Source of the DNA: an uncultured Gammaproteobacteria bacterium
GTDB taxonomy: Bacteria > Pseudomonadota > Gammaproteobacteria > Pseudomonadales > Pseudohongiellaceae
Assembly (NCBI GenBank): GCA_937898685.1
Contig: CALEJT010000078.1
Span: 4,918-68,917 of the forward strand
Length of the DNA stretch: 64,000 nt
Reading direction: 5' to 3'
Position numbers and translations under genes: made by a program. Every line of letters begins with the position of its first letter. Position 1 is the first letter of the stretch. Of this stretch, positions 1-10,070 are shown one piece after another. The notes beneath the pieces are model-generated. The model made no database searches. It had not been told where the DNA came from and was given only the letters and a program-made list of their open reading frames with translations.

Positions 1-1
1 C

Positions 2-448
2 GTGAGTCGTTTGCTGCGGCATCCCGGCCGCCGTTTGCAGCAACAGGCACAGCGGCTCGATGAACTCGAAGTGCGTTTGCGGCGTGCAGTGGTTGCGCAG
101 CACAAGCGTTTGGAGCGGCGACTGCAATTGGCACTGTTGCGTTTGAAACAGCAGGCGCCGGCGCAGCGCATCGAGCGCCAACGACAACAACTGCAGCAGC
201 AACTTGAACGCCTGCATCGTGCGATGCAGCATCAGTTGCGCTATGGCAAGCAACGTTTGGCGGCAAAGAGCGAGGCGCTGCACAGCATCAGCCCACTGGC
301 CACCTTGAGCCGTGGTTACAGTTTGACGCGCGATGCCGAAGGCAAGCTCGTGCGTTCGCACACTCAGGTGGCGCCCGGCACCACCATCGAAACCCAATTG
401 GCCGAAGGCAGGCTCTTCAGCCAGGTTCTGCGTAGCGAGCCGCAGTAG
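2..448 (+). CDS. xseA: Exodeoxyribonuclease VII large subunit, C-terminal part
   Basis: The last 148 codons of XseA, the large subunit of exonuclease VII, which degrades single-stranded DNA to oligonucleotides in the cytoplasm. The 5' part lies outside the window. What is visible is the long Arg/Gln/Leu-rich coiled-coil segment (about residues 5-95 of the fragment), followed by the conserved C-terminal signature SPLATLSRGYSLT and a short beta-rich tail. The GTG at position 2 is an internal codon, not the true start. It is read in the same direction as the next two genes. Confidence 0.9.
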   Translation: MSRLLRHPGRRLQQQAQRLDELEVRLRRAVVAQHKRLERRLQLALLRLKQQAPAQRIERQRQQLQQQLERLHRAMQHQLRYGKQRLAAKSEALHSISPLATLSRGYSLTRDAEGKLVRSHTQVAPGTTIETQLAEGRLFSQVLRSEPQ

Positions 449-527
449 TATCAGGGCAGTGACGCATCTTTATATTTCGTTAATCGAGATCCCTTACTTT
501 CAACCAGCTGCATAGGCGAAGCGCACC

Positions 528-1214
528 GTGACGACGAAAAAAGCACCCACCAAGAAGAAGGCTCCGAGCAAGAAGTCTCCCAGCACCGCAATTCAGAACA
601 TCCGAGGGCTGGACATCTATCCGCCGAAGCATCCCACCATCCAGAAGATGCTGGCCAAGCCCGATGCGCCGGAAATCCACGGCGACAAGGTGTGGTTCTC
701 GAGCTACTTCATCATGGACTTCCTCGATGCCAATCCGCCGGCACCGAAGACGCGCATCATGGAAATCGGCTGCGGCTGGGGCCTGCTCAGCATGTACTGC
801 ACCTTGAACTTCAACGCGCGCACGCTGGCGGTGGATGCCGACAAGAACGTATTCCCCTTCCTGGAACTGCACGCCAAGCGCAACAAGGTGAAGGTGAAGA
901 CCAAGGCGAGCCGCTTCGAAAATCTCAAGCCCTCGGTGCTGTCGAAACAGGACATGATTCTCGGCGGCGACATCTGCTTCTGGGACGAACTGGTGGAACC
1001 GCTCCACACCCTGATCGTCAATGCGCTTTCCGCCGGTGTAAAACGCATCATCATCGCCGACCCCGGCCGTCCGCCCTTCCTGCGCCTCGCGCGTCGTTGC
1101 AAGCGTCTGTACAAGGCCAAGCTGAAGAACGTGAGCATCACCAAGCCACGCAAGCACGAAGGCTATCTGTTGATCATCGACAACCCGAACGCCACCGCCA
1201 CGAGCCAGCAATGA
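528..1214 (+). CDS. SAM-dependent methyltransferase, METTL/Nnt1-like
   Basis: A 228-residue predicted cytoplasmic methyltransferase. The first 20 residues are a Lys/Ala/Pro-rich tail resembling a nucleic-acid-binding extension. The SAM-binding motif I is clear (IMEIGCGWGLLSMYC, near residue 80). A later GGDICFWDEL segment resembles the post-motif region of the Methyltransf_16 family (protein or small-molecule N-methyltransferases). The start is GTG at 528; no ATG lies nearby in frame. It stops 4 bases before ppk1, so the two are probably co-transcribed. The substrate cannot be told from sequence. Family assignment is inferred from motifs only. Confidence 0.75.
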   Translation: MTTKKAPTKKKAPSKKSPSTAIQNIRGLDIYPPKHPTIQKMLAKPDAPEIHGDKVWFSSYFIMDFLDANPPAPKTRIMEIGCGWGLLSMYCTLNFNARTLAVDADKNVFPFLELHAKRNKVKVKTKASRFENLKPSVLSKQDMILGGDICFWDELVEPLHTLIVNALSAGVKRIIIADPGRPPFLRLARRCKRLYKAKLKNVSITKPRKHEGYLLIIDNPNATATSQQ

Positions 1215-1218
1215 GACC

Positions 1219-3294
1219 ATGAGCTCCGACACCCCGAACCTGCGCAGCCCCGAGTACTACCTCAACCGAGAACTCAGCCTGCTCGAGTTCAACCGGCGGG
1301 TGCTGGCGCAGGCGCGCGATGCCGAGATTCCGATCCTGGAACGGCTGTTCTATCTCTGCATCGCCAGTTCGAACATGGATGAGTTCTTCGAGATCCGTGT
1401 CGCGGGCTTGAAGCAGCAGGTCGAATACGGCAGCGGGCAGCGCGGTGCCGATGGGCTGAGTCCGGCCGAGCAGTTGAGCAGGATCAGCAAGACCGCGCAT
1501 GAGCTGGTGGAGGAACAGTACGAGGTCCTCAACAAGCAGATCCTGCCGGCGTTGGCCGAAGCCGATATCTGCATCCTGCTGAGCAAGGACTGGAATCAGA
1601 AGCAGAAGGAGTGGATCAAGAACTACTTCAACCGCGAACTGCTGCCCGTATTGAGTCCCGTGGGACTCGACCCCGCCCATCCCTTTCCGCAGGTACTCAA
1701 CAAGAGCCTCAACTTCATTCTCACGCTCGAAGGCAAGGATGCCTTTGGGCGCAATTCCGCCGTCGCCATCGTGCAGGCGCCGCGTGCATTGCCACGTTTG
1801 ATTCGTCTGCCGAGCTCCTGCAGCTCGCATGAATATGACTTCGTGCTGTTGTCGTCGATCATCTACCGTCATGCGGCAGACCTCTTCCCCGGCATGAAGG
1901 TCACCGGCTGCTATCAGTTCCGGGTGACGCGCAACGCCGATCTGACCGTGCAGGAAGACGAAGCCGATGATCTGATGCACGCCATCGAAGGCAAATTGCC
2001 GACGCGCCGCTTCGCGCGTGCCGTGCGCCTCGAAGTGCAGAAGGATTGCCCGCAGGACATGATCGAGTTCCTGCTGCAGAAATTCAGCCTGCAGTACAGC
2101 GACGTCTATCAGGTCGATGGTCCGGTGAATCTCAATCGCCTGATGCAGATTCGTGACGTGGTGGAGGAACCATCGCTGCGCTTCCCCGACTTTACGCCTA
2201 CCGTGCATCACCGTATCGCGAAGTCGACGGATCTGTTCGAGACGATGCGCAAGGATAACGTGGTGCTGCATCATCCCTTCCAGTCCTTCAACACCATCGT
2301 CGACTTGCTGCGGCAGGCAGCGGCCGACCCCAACGTGCTGGTGATCAAGCAGACGCTCTATCGCACGGGGGACGATTCGAGTGTGGTGGACGCACTGATC
2401 GAAGCAGCGAAGGCCGGCAAGGAAGTGACGGTGGTGATCGAGCTACGCGCGCGCTTCGACGAAGAGGAAAACATCGAGCTCGCCAACGAACTGCAGATGG
2501 CGGGTGCGCATGTGTCCTATGGCGTGGTGGGTCACAAGACGCACGCCAAGATGCTGTTGATCGTGCGGCGTGAAGGAAAACACCTCAAGCGCTACGTGCA
2601 TCTCGGCACGGGCAACTATCACGCCGGCACGGCGCGGCAGTATACGGACATTGGTTTGCTGACCTGCGACACGGCGTTGACGGAAGACGTGCAGAAGGTG
2701 TTCCAACAGCTAACGGCGATGGGCAAGCCGGGCAAGCTGAAGAAGCTGTTCGAAGCGCCGTTCCGGTTACACAAGACGATCCTGGAGCTGATCCAGAAGG
2801 AAGCGGACAACGCGGCCCAAGGCAAGCCGGCGCGCATCATCGCCAAGATGAATGCCCTGGTTGAGCCGAGCATCATCGAAGCGCTCTACAAGGCGTCGCG
2901 CGCCGGAGTGCGAGTGGATCTGATCGTGCGCGGGATTTGTTGTTTGCGTCCGGGAATCAAGGGGGTGTCGGACAACATCCATGTGCGTTCGATCGTGGGG
3001 CGTTTTCTCGAACATTCGCGCATCTACTACTTCCACAGCGGCGGCGATTACAAGTTGTTCTGCTCGAGCGCCGACTGGATGGACCGCAACTTCTTCCGCC
3101 GAGTGGAGGTGTGTTTCCCGATCGAGGACAAGCGCAAGAAGAAAAAGATTCTCGAGGAAGGTTTGCTCAACTACCTGCAGGACAATACTTCGAGCTGGGT
3201 CCTGCAGAGCGACGGCACCTACAAGCGCTGTGCCCCCGGGCAGAACAAGCCCCGCAACGCGCAGCAGTGGTTGTTGGAGCATTACACCGAGTAG
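1219..3294 (+). CDS. ppk1: Polyphosphate kinase 1
   Basis: A 691-residue PPK1, about the usual length (E. coli 688), that makes polyphosphate from ATP at the inner membrane. The N-terminal PPK domain starts YYLNRELSLLEFNRRVL. The two catalytic-domain histidines are visible: KTHAKMLLI, which carries the phosphorylated His in the family, and FLEHSRIYYF. The Arg/Gly-rich RYVHLGTGNYH segment lies between them. It starts at ATG 1219, four bases after the methyltransferase stop. It runs towards the amidotransferase gene on the other strand; repeats lie between them. Confidence 0.97.
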   Translation: MSSDTPNLRSPEYYLNRELSLLEFNRRVLAQARDAEIPILERLFYLCIASSNMDEFFEIRVAGLKQQVEYGSGQRGADGLSPAEQLSRISKTAHELVEEQYEVLNKQILPALAEADICILLSKDWNQKQKEWIKNYFNRELLPVLSPVGLDPAHPFPQVLNKSLNFILTLEGKDAFGRNSAVAIVQAPRALPRLIRLPSSCSSHEYDFVLLSSIIYRHAADLFPGMKVTGCYQFRVTRNADLTVQEDEADDLMHAIEGKLPTRRFARAVRLEVQKDCPQDMIEFLLQKFSLQYSDVYQVDGPVNLNRLMQIRDVVEEPSLRFPDFTPTVHHRIAKSTDLFETMRKDNVVLHHPFQSFNTIVDLLRQAAADPNVLVIKQTLYRTGDDSSVVDALIEAAKAGKEVTVVIELRARFDEEENIELANELQMAGAHVSYGVVGHKTHAKMLLIVRREGKHLKRYVHLGTGNYHAGTARQYTDIGLLTCDTALTEDVQKVFQQLTAMGKPGKLKKLFEAPFRLHKTILELIQKEADNAAQGKPARIIAKMNALVEPSIIEALYKASRAGVRVDLIVRGICCLRPGIKGVSDNIHVRSIVGRFLEHSRIYYFHSGGDYKLFCSSADWMDRNFFRRVEVCFPIEDKRKKKKILEEGLLNYLQDNTSSWVLQSDGTYKRCAPGQNKPRNAQQWLLEHYTE

Positions 3295-3371
3295 TCGTTG
3301 GCAGTTTGGGGTGAATGTAATCAACCCCAACGCGCGCCATACGACGGTTCGTTCCGCCTCAAACCTGCCAT

Positions 3372-3529
3372 GTTGGGCTTTGCCTGCGGCTCACCGCCAA
3401 CCTACGCGTGCATACCTCATCTCGTAGATTGGTCGAACTCGTAAGGGTGAGGCCAGATGGGATGCCGAAAGCCAAGTTGCCACATTGGCCATCGTCTGTC
3501 GGGCTTCACTTCGTTCAGCGCAACCGACG
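3372..3529. repeat. Degenerate copies of a palindromic intergenic repeat
   Basis: The 253-base space between the convergent ppk1 and amidotransferase genes (3295-3547) holds no gene. It contains two diverged copies of a repeat seen elsewhere in the window. One is at 3372-3406 (TTGGGCTT, short spacer, GCCAACCTACG). The other is at 3497-3529 (GTCGGGCTTCAC, TTCAGCGCAACCGACG). A separate CGTAGATTGG word at 3423-3432 matches the arm of the 21556 copy. The arms can fold back on themselves, as in REP-type elements. A role in transcription termination between convergent genes is an inference. Confidence 0.55.
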
Positions 3530-3547
3530 TGGGGACGAGTTCAACCC

Positions 3548-4264
3548 TCAGCGCTCGCGCACCAACTCCACGAAGCGCGGGAGAAGTGCGCTGGCTTGGG
3601 GGGTGGGTTCGACTTCTTCCATCAGGGTAACGGGATCCAAACCCTCTTGCTGCAACGCGGCGGCGCGGAGTGCGAGGTATTTGCGCATGATGTCGGTGTT
3701 GAATTCGGGGTGGTATTGCACGCCCCAGGCGTAGGGCGCGAAGCGGACGGCGTGATGAGGGTCGAAGTCGTTGCAGCCCAAGATCTCGGCGCTTGCGGGC
3801 ACCTGCAAGGCGCTTTGGCTGTGCGTGGTATGGGCGCGATAGCGCAGCGGCAGGATCTGGAACAAGGGGTCGTCCTGCGCGGGGTCGGTGCCGTCGATGA
3901 ACTTGGTGCCGATCTCGCGGCCGCGCGGGTTGTAGTCGACGCGGCCACCGAGCGCATGAGCGAGCAATTGATGCCCGTAGCAAATGCCGAGCGTCGGAAT
4001 TGCGCGCTTCACGGCTTCGCTCAACCAGGCAGCACTGCGTTCACTCCACTCCTGCCGGTCGGTGACCATCGCGGGCGAGCCCGTGATCACGATGCCGCTC
4101 ACTGCCTCGAACGGTGGTAACTCGGCACCGGCGCTGACCTCGCAGCAGAACCAATCCTTGTCGGACAACTCTGCCGTACGTGCGATCCAATGTTCGAAGT
4201 CGCCCCACTCGCGTGGAATACCGGCGATGGTGGTGCCGGTCTTGAGGATGCAGAACGGCTTCAT
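3548..4264 (-). CDS. Class I glutamine amidotransferase (GuaA-like domain)
   Basis: A 238-residue free-standing class I glutamine amidotransferase. The nucleophile elbow GICYGHQLLA carries the catalytic Cys, and QYHPEF carries the catalytic His. A GSPAMVTD loop upstream matches the oxyanion-strand region. No synthetase domain is fused, so it is not GuaA itself; it is closer to the small YfeJ-type hydrolases that release ammonia from glutamine or related substrates. It starts six bases after the der stop and is probably the last gene of the der operon. The physiological substrate is unknown. Confidence 0.85.
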   Translation of the reverse strand: MKPFCILKTGTTIAGIPREWGDFEHWIARTAELSDKDWFCCEVSAGAELPPFEAVSGIVITGSPAMVTDRQEWSERSAAWLSEAVKRAIPTLGICYGHQLLAHALGGRVDYNPRGREIGTKFIDGTDPAQDDPLFQILPLRYRAHTTHSQSALQVPASAEILGCNDFDPHHAVRFAPYAWGVQYHPEFNTDIMRKYLALRAAALQQEGLDPVTLMEEVEPTPQASALLPRFVELVRER

Positions 4265-4270
4265 CGACGA

Positions 4271-5695
4271 CTATTTCTTGCTCTTGCGCTCGCGCAGATA
4301 TTCGCGGTTCTTGAGGATGCGGCGACGTCGCGCGACCTGGCGATAGTCCATGCCACTCTCTTCCGCGGTGTAGGGGTTTTCATCGCTGCGCAGCTCGATG
4401 CGCACGGGCGTGCCTTCCAGCCGCAGCAACTTACGGAAGCTCTTTTCCATGTAGCGCACGTAGGAATCCGGCAGCTTCTCGGTTTGCTTGCCGTGAATCA
4501 CGAACACCGGCGGGTTGTGCCCCCCGAGGTGCGCATAGCGCAGCTTGATGCGGCGGCCGTTCGCGAGCGGCGGCTGGTTGAGCATGGTGATGCGTTCCAG
4601 TGCCTGCGTGAGACGTGCGGTGTTGATGCGCTTGAAGGCGGACTCATAGGCCGCGTGTGCCGAATCGTAGAGGTTGCCCACGCCCGTGCCATGCAGCGCC
4701 GAGATGAAGTGGATGCGCGCAAAGTCGACGAAGGTGAGCTTGCGACGCAGATCCTGCTTGATCTGATCGCGCTCGAATTCGTCCATACCGTCCCACTTGT
4801 TGAAGGCGATCACGAGGGCGCGGCCGCTTTCGAGCACGTAGCCCAACAGATGCAGGTCCTGCTCGACGATGCCTTCACGCGCGTTGAGGAGCAGGATGAC
4901 GACGTGCGAGTCCTGAATCGCCTGCAGCGATTTCACGACGGAGAATTTTTCGACGAGTTCGACCGTCTTGCCGCGTTTGCGGATGCCGGCGGTGTCGATC
5001 AGCGTGTAGCGTTTGCCGCGGCGTTCGAAGGGAATGTAGATGCTGTCGCGCGTAGTGCCGGCCTGGTCGAACACCACCACCCTCTCCTCGCCGAGCATGC
5101 GGTTCACCAGCGTGGACTTGCCCACGTTGGGACGACCGGCGATGCAGATCTTGATGCCCTGGTCGCGCTCTTCCTCGGCCGCTTCTTCCTCGCTCAGTTC
5201 TTGTTCCGGGAAGCGCTCCATCACGGAGTCCATCAGCTTGTGGACACCGCGGCCCTGGCTCGCTGCGATGGGAGTGACTTCGCTGAAGCCGAGCGCATAG
5301 AACTCGGCCATGGCCTGATCCTGATCGAGACCGTCGATCTTGTTCACCACCAGCATCACGGGTTTTTGCTGACGCCGCAGATGTTCGACGATGAAGTGAT
5401 CGCCCGGCATCAGACCTTCGCGCGCATCGACCAGGAAGAGCACCATGTCGGCTTCTTCGATGGCGAGCAGCGACTGCCCTGCCATCACGGTATCGATGCC
5501 TTCTTCGCCGCCGGCGATGCCACCGGTGTCGATGACGATGGCGCGGCGTTTGCCGTGGCGCGCTTCACCGTAGAGACGGTCGCGCGTGAGACCGGCGTAA
5601 TCGGCCACGAGCGCATCGCGGCTGTTGGTCAGCCGGTTGAAGAGCGTGGATTTGCCAACGTTGGGACGGCCGACGAGGGCCAATACGGGAGTCAT
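4271..5695 (-). CDS. der: Ribosome biogenesis GTPase Der (EngA)
   Basis: A 474-residue double-G-domain GTPase needed for 50S subunit maturation. Two P-loops with the identical motif GRPNVGKST are visible, at about residues 8 and 186. Each is followed by a DxxG motif (DTGGI and DTAGI) and NKxD motifs (NKIDG and NKWDG). The C-terminal KH-like domain occupies about the last 110 residues and ends in a Lys/Arg-rich tail. The length is normal (E. coli 490). It lies 59 bases downstream of bamB, the same neighbour as in many gammaproteobacteria. Confidence 0.98.
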   Translation of the reverse strand: MTPVLALVGRPNVGKSTLFNRLTNSRDALVADYAGLTRDRLYGEARHGKRRAIVIDTGGIAGGEEGIDTVMAGQSLLAIEEADMVLFLVDAREGLMPGDHFIVEHLRRQQKPVMLVVNKIDGLDQDQAMAEFYALGFSEVTPIAASQGRGVHKLMDSVMERFPEQELSEEEAAEEERDQGIKICIAGRPNVGKSTLVNRMLGEERVVVFDQAGTTRDSIYIPFERRGKRYTLIDTAGIRKRGKTVELVEKFSVVKSLQAIQDSHVVILLLNAREGIVEQDLHLLGYVLESGRALVIAFNKWDGMDEFERDQIKQDLRRKLTFVDFARIHFISALHGTGVGNLYDSAHAAYESAFKRINTARLTQALERITMLNQPPLANGRRIKLRYAHLGGHNPPVFVIHGKQTEKLPDSYVRYMEKSFRKLLRLEGTPVRIELRSDENPYTAEESGMDYRQVARRRRILKNREYLRERKSKK

Positions 5696-5754
5696 GCGAT
5701 TTCCAGCCGATACGATACCGGCATCAATGAAAGTGGTTGGAAGCGGCCGGACGC

Positions 5755-6924
5755 TTATTCGATGCGATAGGCCGACAGAGTACCACCGTTGCCGTAAACG
5801 TAGAGGATGTTGCCCTGGGCCAGCATGTTGGCGCGCACGCCCTTGCCGTCGACCTTCACACGGCCGACGAAACGACCATCGGACTGCGACAGCAGATGCA
5901 CGTAGCCCTGCGCGTCACCCACGGCCACGTAGTTGCTGAAGCCCAGCGGCGCCGACAGACGACGACGCTGCATCTGATCGTTGGTCCACACCGGGTTTTC
6001 CTGGCCCACACGATAAGCCTTGACGATGTCGCCCTCGCTCACCACGTACACGTTGCCGAAACCGAAGGAGGCGCCGTGCGGCGTCGATTCCTGCACACGC
6101 CAGCGGGTCTGGCCGGTGATGGCATCGATGGCGGACAGATAGCCCTGATAGCTCGGCGCCAGAATCTGGTTGTCGAGCACGGTGAGATAGCCATCGATGT
6201 CGACCATGCGATCGATTTCGGAACGGCCGGTCGGGATGGCGACACGCTCTTCCCAACGCAGGGTGCCGTTGTCGAGGGCGACGGAGATGACGGTGCCACC
6301 GGCCAATGCGGCGATGGCGAAATTCTGCACGATGATCGGTGCGCTGGTGCCGCGCAGGCTCAGTGCGGGAACCTGGGTTTCGTAGATCCAGCGCTGCGCA
6401 CCATTCTGTGCGTCGAGGCCGACGAGGTTGCCGTCGTTGGTCTGCACCACCACCACGCGGCCATCGCTGGCGGGCGGCGCCAGCACTTCACTGGTGACGT
6501 CGCTTTCCCAGCGCACTTCGCCGTTGTCGGCGTTGAGGGCGATGACGTGACCTTTCTCGGTGCCAACCACGACGAGACCGCCGCCAGCGCCAACGCCGCC
6601 GGTGATGTCATAGTCGAGACGGCGGCGCCATTCGGTGCGGCCGGTTTCGCGGTTCACCGCGACGACGAGGCCATTGTTGCCCGCGGCGAAGATGCGGTTG
6701 CCCTGCATCGCGGGCACGAGACGGTTGTACTTGTCGCCCTGTCCGGAACCCACGCCCACGCTCCACTGCCGGCGCAGACGCACTTCTTCGTTGAACTTGA
6801 CGAGCGGCATCGGCTCGAGCGCTTCGTCGTCTTTCGAGAACCAATCGAGCATGCCGCAGCCGCCCAGAAGCAGCAGCGACGCGGACAACGAGAGAGAGCG
6901 GATAAAGCGCAAGGGCAAAGACAT
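5755..6924 (-). CDS. bamB: Outer-membrane assembly lipoprotein BamB
   Basis: A 389-residue lipoprotein of the BAM complex that inserts beta-barrel proteins into the outer membrane. A signal peptide ends in a lipobox LLGGC, with lipidation expected at Cys23. The rest is a PQQ-type eight-blade beta-propeller with recurring blade motifs such as NRETGRTEWRRR, NADNGEVRWES, DAQNGAQRWIYET and DAITGQTRWRV. The ATG overlaps the upstream yfgM stop by one base (TGATG), indicating translational coupling. Position between yfgM and der is the conserved one. Confidence 0.97.
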   Translation of the reverse strand: MSLPLRFIRSLSLSASLLLLGGCGMLDWFSKDDEALEPMPLVKFNEEVRLRRQWSVGVGSGQGDKYNRLVPAMQGNRIFAAGNNGLVVAVNRETGRTEWRRRLDYDITGGVGAGGGLVVVGTEKGHVIALNADNGEVRWESDVTSEVLAPPASDGRVVVVQTNDGNLVGLDAQNGAQRWIYETQVPALSLRGTSAPIIVQNFAIAALAGGTVISVALDNGTLRWEERVAIPTGRSEIDRMVDIDGYLTVLDNQILAPSYQGYLSAIDAITGQTRWRVQESTPHGASFGFGNVYVVSEGDIVKAYRVGQENPVWTNDQMQRRRLSAPLGFSNYVAVGDAQGYVHLLSQSDGRFVGRVKVDGKGVRANMLAQGNILYVYGNGGTLSAYRIE

Positions 6925-7622
6925 CAGGGATTTTCCACGAGGGGCGGACGTGCCGCCGGGCTGACGCCGAGATCCTGCAATTTGAGCTGCAGCAGCACGG
7001 GATTCACACCTTGGGTAGAGGCCAGGGCCCGAGTGTAAGCGGCACGCGCGCCTTCCACATCACCCTTTTCCAGCAGAATGTCGCCTTCGACTTCGGCGAA
7101 GCCGGCAGCGAAGGAACCCGGCTCCACTTCTTTGAGGAGCGCCATCGCTGCATCGGGCTGACCGAGCGAGAGCTTCACACGGGCCAGACGCAGACGCGCC
7201 ACCATGAAGAGCTCTTCTTCGGCCTTCCGCAGAAAGCCGAGGTTGGGGTTGTCGAGTATCCACTGCAGCTCCTGTGCCGCGCGCTGCTCGTCACCCTTAT
7301 CCACCAGGAACTTGGCCATGGCGAGCGCGGCGTAACGCGTATAGATGCTGCTGTCGAAGTCGCTTTTCAGACGCTGATAGACGGCATCGGCCTGCTGCAA
7401 CTGCTCATCGGTGAGCGGCGCGCTGATGGTGCCGATGGCGAGCTCGGACAACTGTTGATAGAGATCGGAGGCCACGCCTGCGGCCGCTTCCTGCGAGCTC
7501 TGCCATTGGCGCACGCCAAAGAAGGCCACCAACGCCAGCGCCACGCTCATCAAGAGGGAAGTACCGTTTTCCTTCCACCAGTTCTTGAGAGCTTCTAACT
7601 GTTCTTCATCGGATCCGTACAA
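6924..7622 (-). CDS. yfgM: YfgM-like SecYEG ancillary protein (TPR, membrane-anchored)
   Basis: A 232-residue protein. A short N-terminal cytoplasmic segment is followed by one transmembrane helix at about residues 22-38 (LLMSVALALVAFFGV), then a periplasmic TPR-like helical domain. YfgM binds SecYEG and periplasmic chaperones. The start is TTG at 7622: the reading frame is closed by a TGA only six bases upstream (the hisS stop), and a GGAG at 7633-7636 is well spaced to that TTG. It is tightly packed between hisS and bamB. Confidence 0.9.
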   Translation of the reverse strand: MYGSDEEQLEALKNWWKENGTSLLMSVALALVAFFGVRQWQSSQEAAAGVASDLYQQLSELAIGTISAPLTDEQLQQADAVYQRLKSDFDSSIYTRYAALAMAKFLVDKGDEQRAAQELQWILDNPNLGFLRKAEEELFMVARLRLARVKLSLGQPDAAMALLKEVEPGSFAAGFAEVEGDILLEKGDVEGARAAYTRALASTQGVNPVLLQLKLQDLGVSPAARPPLVENP

Positions 7623-7628
7623 GCAATG

Positions 7629-8916
<1,288 letters not shown>

Positions 8917-8924
<8 letters not shown>

Positions 8925-10065
8925 GGGAAGTGCCTGTCTTTTCGATGATGCGCAGCGGCTGGGTCCGGTTCGGATCTTCCGCCGCCAATTTTTCTGCCAC
9001 TTTGCGCCGCACCATGGCTTCCAGTTCGTCCACCAGGTTTTCGTTGGCGATCTTGTGGCTGGTTTCACCGTCGATGTAGGCCATGTTCATCGGGGTGGCA
9101 CCGGTAAGACCGATGTCCGATACCAGGGCCTCGCCGGGGCCGTTGACGATGCAACCGACCACCGACACGTCGATCGGCGTGGTGATGTCTTCGAGCCGCG
9201 CTTCGAGCGCGTTCACGGTAGCGATCACGTCGAAGTTCTGGCGCGAACAGCTGGGGCACGCCACGAGGTTGACGCCCTTGCGGCGCAGGCCCAGGCTTTT
9301 GAGGATGTCGAAACCGACCTTGATCTCTTCGACCGGATCGGCTGCGAGCGAAATACGTATGGTGTCGCCGATGCCGTCCATCAGGAGCAGTCCCAAACCG
9401 ATCGAGGACTTCACCGTACCCGAGCGCAGGCCACCGGCTTCGGTGATGCCCAGATGCAGGGGCTGCTCGATCTGCGAGGCGAGCTTGCGGTAGGCAGCAA
9501 CGGTCATGAAGACTTCCGAAGCCTTCAGACTGACCTTGTAGTCCTGGAAGTCGTAGCTATCGAGAATGTCGATGTGGCGCAGTGCGGATTCGACCATGGC
9601 ATCGGCATTGGGCTCGCCGTACTTGCGCAGCAATTCTTTACCGAGTGATCCAGCATTGACACCGATGCGCAGCGGCACGCCGCGGTCACGCGCAGCTTCG
9701 ATCACCGCACGCACACGATCTTCGCGCCCGATGTTGCCGGGGTTGATGCGCAGACAGTCGACACCGTATTCGAGCACCTTGAGCGCGATGCGGTAGTCGA
9801 AGTGGATGTCGGCAACGAGCGGAATCTTGGTGCCCGCGCGAATCTGACGAAAGGCTTCGGCGGCTTCCATGGAAGGCACGGACACGCGCACGATGTCGGC
9901 GCCCACGTCTTCCAGGCGTTTGATTTGAGCCAAAGTTGCCGCCACGTCGCGGGTGTCGGTGTTGGTCATGCTCTGCACCGCGATCGGTGCATCACCGCCA
10001 ACAGGCACCTTGCCCACCATGATCTGGCGGGACTTGCGACGAACGATGGGCGACTGCATGCGCAT
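8917..10065 (-). CDS. ispG: 4-hydroxy-3-methylbut-2-enyl diphosphate synthase (flavodoxin), IspG
   Basis: A 382-residue enzyme of the MEP isoprenoid pathway, converting MEcPP to HMBPP with a [4Fe-4S] cluster. The cluster ligands are visible as CPSC near residue 270 and CIVNGPGE near residue 305, including the conserved Glu. The N-terminal TIM barrel holds GGDAPIAVQSMTNTDT. The start is ATG 10065 (MRMQ); an in-frame ATG two codons later is equally possible. It starts six bases after the rodZ stop codon. It is a client of the isc system nearby. Confidence 0.97.
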
Positions 10066-10070
10066 GGTGC

